Source: UBA10649 sp963700745 (GTDB lineage: Bacteria > Actinomycetota > Actinomycetes > S36-B12). Taken from it: 64,000 bases of DNA. The notes below the pieces were generated by a model, which did not search any database, was not told where the DNA came from, and worked only from the letters and a program-made list of their open reading frames with translations. The translations under genes and the position numbers were made by a program. This document shows positions 28,991-37,677 of the stretch, one piece after another. How positions within the stretch are numbered: the first letter of the stretch is position 1; each line of letters begins with the position of its first letter. The stretch lies in the NCBI GenBank assembly GCA_963700745.1, contig CAVOYT010000001.1, forward strand, positions 1 to 64,000. Reading direction: 5' to 3'.

Positions 28991-30306
28991 GCGCTGGGCT
29001 CGAACGCAGACTGCCCGCCGAGGAACGGCCGGAGGGCGGGCGGGATCACGACGCTGCCGTCGGGCTGCTGGTGGTTCTCCAGGATCGCGACGATGACCCG
29101 CGGCATCGCGCACAGCGTCCCGTTGAGGGTCGCGAGCGGGCGGGTGCCGTCGGCGTCGCGCATCCGGATGCGCAGGCGTCGCGCCTGGAACTCGGTCGTG
29201 TTCGACGTCGACGTGATCTCCCGGTAGGTGCCCTGCGTCGGGATCCAGGCCTCCATGTCGAACTTGCGGGCGGCGCTGGAGCCCAGGTCGCCGGTCGCGA
29301 CGTCGATGACGCGGTAGGGGATCTCCAGCGCGTCGACGAACTCCCGCTCCCACGCCAGCAGGCGGGCGTGCTCCGCCTCGGCGTCCTCGGGCCGGCAGTA
29401 GACGAACATCTCGACCTTGTCGAACTGGTGGACGCGGATGATCCCGCGGGTGTCCTTGCCGTACGAGCCGGCCTCGCGGCGGTAGCAGGACGACCACCCG
29501 GCGTACCGGAGCGGCAGTCGCGCGGCGTCGAGGATCTCGTCGGAGTGGTAGCCGGCCAGCGGCACCTCGGACGTGCCGACCAGGTACATGTCGTCGGACT
29601 CGATCCGGTAGACGTTCTCGGCCGCCTGACCGAGGAAGCCGGTGCCCTCCATCGCGCTGGGCAGCACCAGGCTCGGGGTGATCATCGGGATGAGGCCGTG
29701 CGAGAGCGCCTGCTGCATCGCGAGGTTGAGCAGGGCGATCTCCAGCATCGCGCCGGGGCCGGTGAGGTAGTAGAAGCGGGATCCGGACACCTTGGCGCCA
29801 CGCTCGACGTCGATGGCGCCCAGCAGCTCGCCCAGCTCGAGGTGGTCCCGCGGCGCGAAGCCCTCGGCCGCGAAGTCACGCGGCGTCCCGACCTCCTCCA
29901 GCACGGCGAAGTCCTCCTCGCCGCCGACCGGGGACTCGAGGCTGACCAGGTTCGACACCTGCAGCCAGAGCGCGTCGACGACCTCGCCCGCGGAGCCGGC
30001 CGACCGTTCGGCCTCCTTGACCTGCTCGGCGAGTGCCTGCGCCTCGACCATGAGCGCGTCGACCTCGCCCTGCGCCGCCTGGCGGGCCGCCTCGTCGGGC
30101 GCCTTCTTCAGGGCGCCCTGCAGCGGCCCGATGCGCTTGCCCAGCGCCTTCTGCTGGTTGCGCAGCTCGTCGAAGGACGTCTGGGCGCGGCGCTTGGCGA
30201 CATCGGCGGCGACCAGGTCGTCGATGAGCTCCACCGACTCGCCCCGACGTCGCTGGGAATCGCGGAGGCGGTCGGGGTCGGTGCGCAGGATGGCGGGATC
30301 GATCAC
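28987..30306 (-). CDS. serS: Seryl-tRNA synthetase
   Basis: 439 intact residues. N-terminal coiled-coil tRNA-binding arm from about residue 27 to 105 (for example AQTSFDELRNQQKALGKRIG). Class II core: VLPSAMEGTGFLGQAAENVY, LVGTSEVPLAGYHSDEIL (serine pocket), motif 2 SSCYRREAGSYGKDTRGIIR, MEAWIPTQGTYREITSTSNT, and motif 3 around LNGTLCAMPRVIVAILEN. Start GTG 30306 is six bases after TAGGCT. The two tRNA-Ser genes in this window are far away. Followed by a HAD phosphatase gene with overlap. Confidence 0.96.
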   Translation of the reverse strand: MIDPAILRTDPDRLRDSQRRRGESVELIDDLVAADVAKRRAQTSFDELRNQQKALGKRIGPLQGALKKAPDEAARQAAQGEVDALMVEAQALAEQVKEAERSAGSAGEVVDALWLQVSNLVSLESPVGGEEDFAVLEEVGTPRDFAAEGFAPRDHLELGELLGAIDVERGAKVSGSRFYYLTGPGAMLEIALLNLAMQQALSHGLIPMITPSLVLPSAMEGTGFLGQAAENVYRIESDDMYLVGTSEVPLAGYHSDEILDAARLPLRYAGWSSCYRREAGSYGKDTRGIIRVHQFDKVEMFVYCRPEDAEAEHARLLAWEREFVDALEIPYRVIDVATGDLGSSAARKFDMEAWIPTQGTYREITSTSNTTEFQARRLRIRMRDADGTRPLATLNGTLCAMPRVIVAILENHQQPDGSVVIPPALRPFLGGQSAFEPSA

Positions 30307-30312
30307 GGTTCC

Positions 30313-30318
30313 AGCCTA
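30313..30318 (-). promoter_or_regulatory. Leaderless-type -10 box of serS
   Basis: TAGGCT on the minus strand, exactly six bases before GTG 30306. Confidence 0.55.
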
Positions 30319-30412
30319 GGCGCATCACAAGGCTGGCCCACGTTCACCTCGGTGTGGCAGACTCCGTCGACTTTGCTCGCGCACGGCGAGCGGCGCGAGA
30401 GGACCGGCACGA

Positions 30413-30917
30413 GTGGACTACAACTGGCTCACGCCCAAGGCGCAGGCCCGGCCGGCGGGGGAGAAGGGCTGGGGCTCCTTCGCGATCGAGCCCATCACGG
30501 CCGGCGAGACGGTCACGGCCTTCGGCGGCTGGGTGGTCGATCGGGCCACCCTGGACGAGATGTCACGACGACCGTCAGTCCCGGTCCATCCAGATCGACG
30601 ACGACCTGTACCTGGTGTCCGACGAGACGCCGGAGCCGGGCGACATGCTCAACCACTCCTGCGAGCCCAACGCCGGCCTGCGGGGCTCGATGCTGCTCGT
30701 CGCCATGCGCGACATCGCGGTCGGCGAGGAGATCACGTTCGACTACGCCATGTGCGACGCCAGCGACTACGACGAGTTCTCGTGCATGTGCGGCGCGCCC
30801 ACCTGCCGGCAGGTGGTCACCGGCTCGGACTGGCGGGACCCGGTCCTGCAGGCGAAGTACCAGGGGTGGTTCTCGCCCTACCTGCTCAAGCGCATCGCCG
30901 CGCTGCCGAGCATCTAG
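30413..30917 (+). CDS. SET-domain protein with post-SET cysteines, one frameshift
   Basis: Small SET-domain (protein lysine methyltransferase) protein of about 168 residues. Motifs: EKGWGSFAIEPITAGETVTA (SET-N), DMLNHSCEPNAGLRGSM (NHSC, cofactor/knot), VGEEITFDYAMCD (the GEExTFDY catalytic Tyr), and a post-SET CxC..C in FSCMCGAPTCRQVV. One base is off near 30570. Proposed start GTG 30413 is not strongly supported. Bacterial SET proteins are known, but their targets are usually undefined. It is followed after 7 bp by the tandem GNAT gene, so the two may form an operon. Confidence 0.8.
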
Positions 30918-30924
30918 GCCCCAC

Positions 30925-31931
30925 ATGGCGCTTCCGATCGGGCTCACCGTCTCTCCCCTTGACGTCGACGATCCGGCGCAGGTGGATGCCGCGGCGCACG
31001 TCGAGATCGCCAATGACCTCGAGGCGGTGGGCTGGACCAGCGAGACGCGCGACTCCGTCCACGCCAACCTGAGGTCCCCGATCGCCTGGCGTGAGCAGCA
31101 CCGGCTCGTCCACGACGGCGACAGCGCGGTCGGGGTCCTGATCGCCGAGCGGGTGGATTCCAGTCGCGAGGTGTTCCTCGACGTGGCAGCGATCGGGCCG
31201 ATGGCCAACGACATTCAGCGGGCGCTTCTCGAGGAAGCCATCGGAGGTCGTTCGGCAGTTGGCGGCCGCGGATGACGGCTGCCGCCCCGTCGCGGATCCC
31301 TTCGCCCCGAACGACGACCTCTGGCAGGTGGTGACGTCCGGCTGGGACGTCGAGGAGGAGTACTTCGCGGTCCTCGACGAACTCGGCTTCCGACCGATCC
31401 GCCGGTTCTGGCGCATGCGGTGGGACCTCGTCGACGTCGAGCCCCGAGGAGCCCTCGGCCCCGACTGGCGTGACCCGACGAGTGGTGGACGGCGACGCGG
31501 ATCGCCGGCTCATGCACCGGCTGTTCGAGGAGTCGTTCGCCGAGCACTTCGGCGCCCACACCCGTCCCTTCGAGGAGTGGATCGCCGACGTGGAGGCCAT
31601 GGCCGGCGTCGACCCGACTCGCTGGTGGATCGCGGAGGTCGACGGGCAGCCGGCCGGGCTGTGCATCCTGGACGATTCCAAGGCGTCCTTCGGCGACGGC
31701 TACGTCAGGACCCTCGGTGTCGTCCCGTCCGCCCGGGGCCGCGGCGTCGCGCGCTGGCTGTTGGCATGCGCGGCAGCTGACGCCGTCGCGCGGGGTCGGA
31801 CCGGGCTGGCGCTGGCCGTCGACGGGCAGAACACCACCGGTGCCACGGACCTGTATGAGTCGGTCGGCTTCGCGATCCGCCAGGTCATCGACGTGTGGTG
31901 CTACCCGCTCGTGCCGGGCGTCGACGCCTGA
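30925..31931 (+). CDS. Tandem GNAT-type acetyltransferase, frameshifted
   Basis: Two GNAT-like halves in one polypeptide of about 335 residues. The N-terminal half (VEIANDLEAVGWTSETRDSV, VGVLIAERVDSSREVFLDVA) looks degenerate. The C-terminal half is clear: RLMHRLFEESFAEHFGAHTR, WWIAEVDGQPAGLCILDDSK, the acetyl-CoA motif VRTLGVVPSARGRGVARWLL, and LALAVDGQNTTGATDLYESV. The layout resembles mycothiol synthase MshD and other actinobacterial double-GNAT enzymes, but I cannot assign the substrate. Frame changes lie near 31240 and 31465. Confidence 0.72.
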
Positions 31932-31955
31932 GACGACTCCTGGCACGACGGCCGG

Positions 31956-32933
31956 TCACGCAGACAGCACGACCTTGCCGGTGGCGCCGCCGTCGCCGAT
32001 GACCGTGTGCGCGTACGCCGCGTCCTTCAGCGGCAGGATGCGGTCGATGACCGGTCGGACGACGCCGGCGTGGATCCACGGCCACACGGTGCGTTCGGCC
32101 TGGGAGCAGATCGCGGCCTTCTCGGACTCGGGCCGACCGCGCAGGGCCGTGGCGTGCACGGAGCCGTTCTTGCGGAGCAGGACGCTCAGGTCGAGCTCGG
32201 CCCTGACGCCGCCCTGCATGCCGACGATCACCAGCCGTCCGTCCCGGGCGAGCGCCGTCACGTTGCGTTCGAGGTAGGCCGCGCCCATGTTGTCGAGGAT
32301 GACGTTGGCGCCGCGCCCGCCCGTCGCGTCCTTGATCGCTTCGACGAAGTCCTGCTCCTGGTAGTTGATGAGGACCTCGGCGCCCAGTGCCGCGCAGCGG
32401 GCGAGCTTCGCCTGGCTCCCGGCGGTGACGGCGACCCGCGCACCCAGCGCTCGCCCGATCTGGATGGCCATGGTGCCGATGCCCGAACCGCCGCCGTGGA
32501 CGAGCAGCCACTCGCCCTCGCTGAGGTTGGCCACCATGTCGAGGTTGCTCCAGACCGTGCAGACCGCCTCGGGAAGCGCGGCCGCCTCGATCAGGCTCAC
32601 GCCGGTGGGCACGCTCATGACCTGGCCCATCGGGACGGCCACCTTCTGCGCGTAGCCGCCGCCGGCGAGCAGCGCCACGACCTTCTCGCCGATGTGGTCG
32701 AGGCTGATCGCGGCGCCCACCGAGCTGATCGTGCCGGAGCACTCCAGGCCGAGGATGTCCGATGCTCCGGTAGGCGGTGGGTAGTTCCCCTGGCGCTGCA
32801 GCAGGTCGGCCCGGTTGACGGCGGTGGCCGCCACGTCCACGATCACCTCGCCTGCGCCCGGCGTCGGGTCGGCCACCTCGGTCCACTCCAGTACGTCTGG
32901 ACCCCCGGGCTTCGAGAAGGTGATGGCGTGCAT
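31956..32933 (-). CDS. NAD(P)H quinone oxidoreductase, PIG3/zeta-crystallin family
   Basis: 325 intact residues, medium-chain reductase without the zinc ligands. MHAITFSKPGGPDVLEWTEV starts the GroES-like domain; ATAVNRADLLQRQGNYPPPT and LGLECSGTISSVG follow; the NADPH domain shows LLVHGGGSGIGTMAIQIGRA, VAVTAGSQAKLARCAALGAE, LDNMGAAYLERNVTAL, ending GDGGATGKVVLSA. The family reduces quinones or enones by one- or two-electron transfer. It starts 4 bp after the K+ channel gene ends and is probably translated from the same mRNA. Confidence 0.9.
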   Translation of the reverse strand: MHAITFSKPGGPDVLEWTEVADPTPGAGEVIVDVAATAVNRADLLQRQGNYPPPTGASDILGLECSGTISSVGAAISLDHIGEKVVALLAGGGYAQKVAVPMGQVMSVPTGVSLIEAAALPEAVCTVWSNLDMVANLSEGEWLLVHGGGSGIGTMAIQIGRALGARVAVTAGSQAKLARCAALGAEVLINYQEQDFVEAIKDATGGRGANVILDNMGAAYLERNVTALARDGRLVIVGMQGGVRAELDLSVLLRKNGSVHATALRGRPESEKAAICSQAERTVWPWIHAGVVRPVIDRILPLKDAAYAHTVIGDGGATGKVVLSA

Positions 32934-32936
32934 GGC

Positions 32937-34004
32937 CTACCTCTCGACGGGGTTGTGCCGGATGACGACCAGCCGGTCGCCGGACTCGAGCCGCGTGATG
33001 GCGTCGGTGTCGAATCGGTGCGCCGAGCCCTTGCGGATCACCGCCAGGACAATCTGACCATGGGCGTCAAGGTCTGCCGGTGACCGACCAAGCTCCTCGC
33101 GGGTGATCTCACGCTCGGCGACCTCGAGGCCGCGACCGGAGTCGAGGAGATCCTCCATGATCTCGCCGGCGGTGCTGGAGATGAGGGACAGGCCCATGAG
33201 CTGGCCCGCGGATTCCGCGGTCGGGATGACGTTGTTGGCGCCGGACTGCCGCAGGATCTGGGCGTTCTGGGACTCGCGCACGGCGGCCACGATGGTGGCG
33301 TGCGGCGACAGGCGGCGCGCCGTCAGGGTGACCAGGATCGAGGTGTCGTCCTCGTCGGTCGCGACGACGATGCGGGAGGCCCGTTCGATCGCCGCGTCGT
33401 GCAGCACCTCCTCGCGCCGACCGTCGCCGACCACGCCGACGAACCCGTCGCGCGTCGCCTCCTCGACCGCGGCCCGGTCCTGCGCGACCACGACGACGTT
33501 CTCCGTCGGCGTTCCCGCGTCGGTCAGCGAGCGCGCTGCGGCGCGGCCCTTGACCCCGTATCCGATGATGACGGTGTGATCCTTCACGCGGCTCCTCCAG
33601 CGGTTCGATCGCAGCTGCTCGCGGGTGCGCCGGGTCAGGACCTCGATGGTGGTGCCGACCAGGACGATCAGGAACAAGAAGCGCAGTGGTGTGATGACGA
33701 GCGCGTTGACCAGTCGCGACGACTCGCAGATGGGGGTGATGTCGCCGTAGCCGGTGGTCGACAGTGACACGGTGGCGTAGTAGAACGCGTCGATCCAGGT
33801 GAGACCCGCGACGTTGCCGCGGTCCTGGTAGCAGTGCTGCTCGGAGTAGACGATCACCGTCGTGATGGCGAGGGCGGCGAGGGCGATGCCGACGCGCACG
33901 CCGATGTTGCGAACCGGACTGAATCGCCGCTCCGGGAAGTTCAGGGGCGGGGGGGCCGACGGGTCAGCGTCGGGCGTGAGCGGGAAGCCCTTAGACCGTC
34001 GCAT
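32937..34004 (-). CDS. Two-span potassium channel with RCK (TrkA-N/TrkA-C) domain
   Basis: 355 intact residues. Span 1 is VGIALAALAITTVIVY; the pore helix and filter are AFYYATVSLSTTGYGDITPI (TTGYGD selectivity filter); span 2 is PLRFLFLIVLVGTTIEVL. The cytoplasmic RCK domain starts VIIGYGVKGRAAARSLTDAG and continues IERASRIVVATDEDDTSILV; an RCK-C part ends RLESGDRLVVIRHN. Ligand-gated K+ flux is expected. The start overlaps the end of the TauE/SafE gene by 14 bp, and the quinone oxidoreductase gene follows. Confidence 0.93.
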   Translation of the reverse strand: MRRSKGFPLTPDADPSAPPPLNFPERRFSPVRNIGVRVGIALAALAITTVIVYSEQHCYQDRGNVAGLTWIDAFYYATVSLSTTGYGDITPICESSRLVNALVITPLRFLFLIVLVGTTIEVLTRRTREQLRSNRWRSRVKDHTVIIGYGVKGRAAARSLTDAGTPTENVVVVAQDRAAVEEATRDGFVGVVGDGRREEVLHDAAIERASRIVVATDEDDTSILVTLTARRLSPHATIVAAVRESQNAQILRQSGANNVIPTAESAGQLMGLSLISSTAGEIMEDLLDSGRGLEVAEREITREELGRSPADLDAHGQIVLAVIRKGSAHRFDTDAITRLESGDRLVVIRHNPVER

Positions 34005-34878
34005 GCACTCGCTCCCTGATGTACATGACGGTCACCGCGATCACACCCACGACGGCGATCATGCCAGCAAAGAGCGAGGAAACACCGAGAAGCTTCAGAG
34101 CCGTGGCCGCCAGGATGACCATGAGGAGCCAGCGGAGGGCCTGCCCGTCGTAGCGGGAGGACATTCGAGCACCGATCCACACGCCGGGGATCTGCCCGAT
34201 GAGCAGGGAGACGACCACCGCGATGCTGATGTCACCGAACCCGGCGTGCGCGAACGCGCCCGCCAGCAGCATGGGAACTGCCTGCGTGAGATCGGTGCCG
34301 ACGAGGATCGACGGGCGCAGCAGCGGGTACAGCAGGAGCATGGTCGTGACCACGAGTGAGCCCGAGCCGACACTGGTCATGCCGACGAGGATTCCCACGA
34401 CGAGGCCCAGCAGGAGCGTCGGCAGGGTCTTCACGGGCATCTCGGTGCCCATCGGGCGGTGCTCGGCACGGATCCCGGACGCCCGCCGTCCGACCCAGAC
34501 CTTGGCGAGCATGGCCGCGAGCGCCAGGAGCAGCACGTAACCGATCCAGGTCCGGATTGTCTCGCTGGCCTCGTCGGTCGTCAGCACGCGACCGAAGATC
34601 GCCGATCCGAGCAGCACACCCGGCACGGAGCCGGCGGAGAGCCAGCCAACCAGCCCCCAGTGGACGGTGCGGGCCCGGATGTGGACGAGGGCCCCGACCG
34701 GCTTCATCACGGCCGAGGCGACGACGTCACTGGATACCGCAACGGTGGGTGGCACGCCGAACAGCAGAACGAGCATGGGGGTGACCAGGGCCGCGCCCCC
34801 CATGCCGGTCAGCCCCACCATGAGCCCGGCGACCAGGCCGCCCAGGGACAGCGCGAGGTTGATGTCGCCGATGCTCAC
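33991..34878 (-). CDS. TauE/SafE-family anion (sulfite/sulfonate) exporter
   Basis: 295 intact residues, eight or so spans in two repeated halves. The repeat signatures are GLVAGLMVGLTGMGGAALVT and GLVVGILVGMTSVGSGSLVV, each with the Gly-rich G(M/V)TGxGG-type core of the family. The family exports sulfite, sulfoacetate or similar anions. Start GTG 34878 is fixed by TAAGGT six bases upstream. It overlaps the K+ channel gene, suggesting one transcript of three genes down to 31956. Confidence 0.88.
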   Translation of the reverse strand: MSIGDINLALSLGGLVAGLMVGLTGMGGAALVTPMLVLLFGVPPTVAVSSDVVASAVMKPVGALVHIRARTVHWGLVGWLSAGSVPGVLLGSAIFGRVLTTDEASETIRTWIGYVLLLALAAMLAKVWVGRRASGIRAEHRPMGTEMPVKTLPTLLLGLVVGILVGMTSVGSGSLVVTTMLLLYPLLRPSILVGTDLTQAVPMLLAGAFAHAGFGDISIAVVVSLLIGQIPGVWIGARMSSRYDGQALRWLLMVILAATALKLLGVSSLFAGMIAVVGVIAVTVMYIRERVHATV

Positions 34879-34884
34879 GACGTC

Positions 34885-34890
34885 ACCTTA
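34885..34890 (-). promoter_or_regulatory. Leaderless-type -10 box
   Basis: TAAGGT on the minus strand, exactly six bases before GTG 34878 of the TauE/SafE gene. Confidence 0.5.
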
Positions 34891-34902
34891 ACGAGGCCGA
34901 CG

Positions 34903-34942
34903 GGCTTTTCCCATTTAACAGGCAGGGTTAGATGGGAAAGCC
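34903..34942 (-). terminator. Hairpin between the MoeA-like gene and tauE
   Basis: GGCTTTTCCCAT (34903-34914) pairs with ATGGGAAAGCC (34932-34942), leaving one bulged base. It lies 13 bp after the MoeA-like stop and upstream of the tauE -10, so it probably ends the MoeA-like transcript. Confidence 0.5.
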
Positions 34943-34954
34943 TCTCCGGCGAGG

Positions 34955-36202
34955 CTAGGCACCGGCCGGGGAGGGCCACCGATCGCGACCGAAGGGGTCC
35001 AGCAGCTCGACCACGTCCCCCCGGTAGCCGGCCCCCGGTGGCACCACGGCGATCGCATCGGCGCGGGCCCAGCCCTCCAGCCCCACGGGTCCGCTGTGCG
35101 GAAGCGGTCGGGCCTGGGTGGCGGCGCTCGACACCTCGAGGCGGACGGGGACGAGGGCCGTGTCGTCCGCGAAGTCGGCCGGGATCACGTCATCCATGAG
35201 GACCGCCGATCGAGGCTGCCCGCTGACGGCGTCCGAGCGCAACGATCTGATCAGGGGGCTGGCCAGCGTGACCAGCCCGGCCAGGGCCGAGGTGGGCTCG
35301 CCGGGCAGGCCGATGATGAACCGGCCGTCCGGCAGCTTCGCCAGGAGCATCTGGGCGCCGGGCGTGACCGCGACCCCGTCGACCAGCCACCGGGCGTTGA
35401 GGTCGCCCAGCACGCGGCGCAGGTGATTGTCCGGCCCCGGCGCGGTCGAACCCGTGGTGACGAGGATGTCCACGTTGGCATCGTCGATCTCCTGCAGCAG
35501 CAGGTCCGGGCTGTCGGGCGCCCGGACGGCCGGGTTGCCCCGGGCCCCGAGCGCCCCCACGAAGGTGGGCACCGCGTGTCCGAGGGCGTCGCGGACCCGA
35601 CCCTGCCGCGGCAGTCCGCTGGCGAGCAGATGCGATCCGAGGACCAGGACGCCGACGATGGGCGGTCGGACGACGTCGAGGTCGTCCAGGCCGCGTGCGG
35701 CCGCCAGGGACAGCACTCCGGGCGTGACGATCTCCCCCGCCGGGACGAGCCGGTGACCGGCCACGGAGACCGTGCCCTGCCGGACGATGCCCTCACCGAG
35801 GTCCGGTCGCACCCGCTCGTCGGGAATCCCGGTCAGGGGATCGTGCTGCATGACCTCGGGGCGCCCGTCGGGCCGCTCGCGGACGGTGGCGTTCTCCCGC
35901 GCGATCACCGCGTCGGTGTGCCGCGGCACCGCCATGCGCTGCTCGAGCGGCGCCGCCCAGCCGGGGGTCAATACGTCCAGGTCGTCGACCAGCCACGGGC
36001 CCTCTCCGCACACGGCGAACCCGGTCACGGCCGCGCTGTCTGCGGCTGGGTCGTCCTGAACGGTGACCAGGTCGCGGTCCAGCACGCTGCCGCCCGCCTC
36101 GTCCAGCCGGGCCTTCGCGCCGGGCAGCGGTCGACCGGCCGTGGCGGCCACGTGCCGCGCCTGCTGCCAGGGCAGGACCCCGTCCAGCCCCATGGTGCTC
36201 AC
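34955..36202 (-). CDS. MoeA-like molybdopterin-binding protein, degenerate active site
   Basis: About 415 residues with the MoeA domain order. The N-terminal MoeA part has DPAADSAAVTGFAV where true MoeA enzymes have a Ser-x-x-Asp-Gly-(Tyr/Phe)-Ala pattern, so the conserved Asp is missing. The MoCF-like domain shows VDILVTTGSTAPGPDNHL in place of TTGGxSxGxxD, and FIIGLPGEPTSALAGLVTLA in place of GLPGNPVSA. The C-terminal beta domain ends GYRGDVVELLDPFG. It may bind molybdopterin without full transferase activity. Start GTG 36202 is preferred; an upstream ATG at 36223 lies inside the terminator hairpin, and ATG 36193 is an alternative. Confidence 0.75.
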   Translation of the reverse strand: MSTMGLDGVLPWQQARHVAATAGRPLPGAKARLDEAGGSVLDRDLVTVQDDPAADSAAVTGFAVCGEGPWLVDDLDVLTPGWAAPLEQRMAVPRHTDAVIARENATVRERPDGRPEVMQHDPLTGIPDERVRPDLGEGIVRQGTVSVAGHRLVPAGEIVTPGVLSLAAARGLDDLDVVRPPIVGVLVLGSHLLASGLPRQGRVRDALGHAVPTFVGALGARGNPAVRAPDSPDLLLQEIDDANVDILVTTGSTAPGPDNHLRRVLGDLNARWLVDGVAVTPGAQMLLAKLPDGRFIIGLPGEPTSALAGLVTLASPLIRSLRSDAVSGQPRSAVLMDDVIPADFADDTALVPVRLEVSSAATQARPLPHSGPVGLEGWARADAIAVVPPGAGYRGDVVELLDPFGRDRWPSPAGA

Positions 36203-36215
36203 GGGCTCATGCTCG

Positions 36216-36265
36216 CACGACAAAGCCGCACGGTCCCGGGGAATGGGCCGCGCGGCTTTGTCGTG
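36216..36265 (-). terminator. Terminator hairpin after secreted protein A gene
   Basis: Perfect 14-bp arms CACGACAAAGCCGC (36216-36229) and GCGGCTTTGTCGTG (36252-36265). It begins 6 bp past the stop of the secreted protein A gene and marks the end of the ApbE/PepSY block. Confidence 0.75.
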
Positions 36266-36271
36266 GTGCTG

Positions 36272-36844
36272 TCAGCTGGACTTGGTGTTCGACTGTGCGG
36301 CGGGCGCGGGTGCCGGTGCCGGCTTGGATGCCGGTGCGGGCTTGGATGCCGGTGCGGGCTTGGCCACCGGCTTCGATGCCTGGGACGAACCGGACGGCTT
36401 GCTCGGGGCCGAGCCGCCGGACGAGCTGGAGCTCGGCGCGACGTACGTCGACACGGAGGCCGACGCGGCCGCCTGCTTGGCCGCGAGGCGAGCCGCCTGG
36501 CGCTTGAGCTTCTTCGCCGTCTTGACCAGCTTGGCCCGGTAGGCGTCGAGGCGGTCCTTCTCTGCCGCCAGCTGGGCAGCGTAGGTGTCGAGCTGGGCCT
36601 CGGTCAGGCCGCTGGCCGTGGTCGGCTCGGCGACGGTCTCCACCGCCAGCGTCGGGGCGGGCGCCGCGACGGCGGCGGAGGACGTGTCCTCCGAGTCGCT
36701 CGTCTCGTTCGCCTCGATCGTGCGGGCGCCGATCAGGCCGACGAGTCCGACGCAGGTGGCCGTGGCCAGGCCCGCTGACAGGATCCGCTGGGGGGTCGAG
36801 GACCCGCTGAGGGGGGCGCGGCTGTGCCGCCTGGCGCTAGTCAT
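36272..36844 (-). CDS. Secreted/anchored coiled-coil protein A (paralog of protein B)
   Basis: 190 intact residues. A basic N-terminus and one hydrophobic segment (ILSAGLATATCVGLVGLIGA) act as signal peptide or anchor. After an acidic Ser-rich stretch comes SGLTEAQLDTYAAQLAAEKD, then a Lys-rich helix (RAKLVKTAKKLKRQAARLAA), then a tail of repeated SKPAPA units ending AAQSNTKSS. The same order, with near-identical SGLTEAQLD core, occurs in protein B at 39187-39697. Start ATG 36844 overlaps the PepSY-like gene stop. Role unknown; membership of the ApbE block is shown by position and shared control sequence. Confidence 0.7.
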   Translation of the reverse strand: MTSARRHSRAPLSGSSTPQRILSAGLATATCVGLVGLIGARTIEANETSDSEDTSSAAVAAPAPTLAVETVAEPTTASGLTEAQLDTYAAQLAAEKDRLDAYRAKLVKTAKKLKRQAARLAAKQAAASASVSTYVAPSSSSSGGSAPSKPSGSSQASKPVAKPAPASKPAPASKPAPAPAPAAQSNTKSS

Positions 36845-37561
36845 CGTCGCCCTCATGCTCGTCGCCGTGATCCTCGCTGTGCTCCTTCTCGTGGTCGTCG
36901 CTCTCGTGGTCGTCGCTCTCGTGGTCGTCGTCGTGACTCGAGGCGGTCGCGGCCGGTGCGGCAGGGGCGTCCTTGACGGTGACCCAGTCGATAGACGGTG
37001 CCGTTCTTGCGAACGACGAAGCCGGTGAGGACGGAGCCGTCCGGACGCTCGACGGTGACGGCGTAGACGGCCTTGCCGTTGTGCGTGGTCTTCGAGACCG
37101 ACTGCACGGTCTTGGCCTCCGCAGCCTTGAGCACGATCGAGGCCGCCTGTGACGAGGAGATCTCGCTGACCTGGGGGGCCTTGGTCTTCTGTGCGGATCG
37201 GCTTGCTCTTGCTGGGCTGGCTCTGGGGGGCCGAGTACTGCTGCGCAGGTGCGGCGGCGACCTGCTTCTGGACGGTCACCTTCTTGTTGCTCACCACGGG
37301 GATCTCGGGAAGCGGCTCGCTGGTCAGGGACGGGAGCGACTCCGGGGTGGCCGTGGCGCTGGGCTCCGGCGACTCGCTGGGCTCTTCCGTGGCCGCCTCG
37401 GTGGTCGCTTCCGCGGTACTGCCCGCGGCGACCAGGGCGACGGTTGTCGATTCGGGCGCGTTGCTCGACGCCGCGTTGATCACTGCGACGCTGGCGACGG
37501 AGCCGGCGATGAGAACACCTCCTGCTGCGACGACGGTGGCGATGATGCTGGACCGTTGCAT
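36837..37561 (-). CDS. Secreted PepSY-like protein with His/Asp/Glu-rich tail, frameshifted
   Basis: Start ATG 37561 has AAGGAG eight bases upstream. The signal peptide is IIATVVAAGGVLIAGSVASV. A Thr/Glu/Pro-rich linker follows (EATTEAATEEPSESPEP), then a PepSY-like module (SEISSSQAASIVLKAAEAKT, then TTHNGKAVYAVTVERPDGSV and GFVVRKNGTVY), then a tail with HDDDHESDDHESDDHEK repeats ending HGDEHEGDDD, a plausible metal-binding segment. Frames change near 37190 and 37000. No flavin-acceptor motif (DxxTGAT type) is visible. First gene of a two-gene unit with its own regulated promoter. Confidence 0.65.
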
Positions 37562-37622
37562 GTTGTTCTCCTTGAATCGGAAGCTGTCGTTGCGTCTGGA
37601 CCATTTGTTTGCTCTGGTCATG

Positions 37623-37677
37623 ACGCTAAGGTGACCGCCCCCAGATGCGCCCCAGCGGGAGGTTAAGTGGCGGTAAG
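37623..37677 (-). promoter_or_regulatory. Regulator site and -10 box ahead of the PepSY-like gene
   Basis: GAGGTTAAG-TGGCG-GTAAG (37659-37677, plus-strand reading) contains two TTAAG/GTAAG half-sites ten bases apart. On the minus strand a TAGCGT box (37623-37628) lies 30 bases downstream. The same site with the same spacing precedes the protein B gene. It overlaps the stop of the ferric-reductase-like gene. Confidence 0.6.

Noticed and set aside
29071..31275. A 734-residue plus-strand open frame antisense to serS
   Set aside because: serS on the other strand is intact with all motifs; the plus-strand product has no recognisable domain except where it runs into the SET and GNAT genes.
36272..37561. 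ApbE flavinylation motif in the secreted proteins of the block
   Set aside because: I looked for D-x-x-(S/T)-G-A-(S/T) in proteins A, B and the PepSY-like protein and found none.
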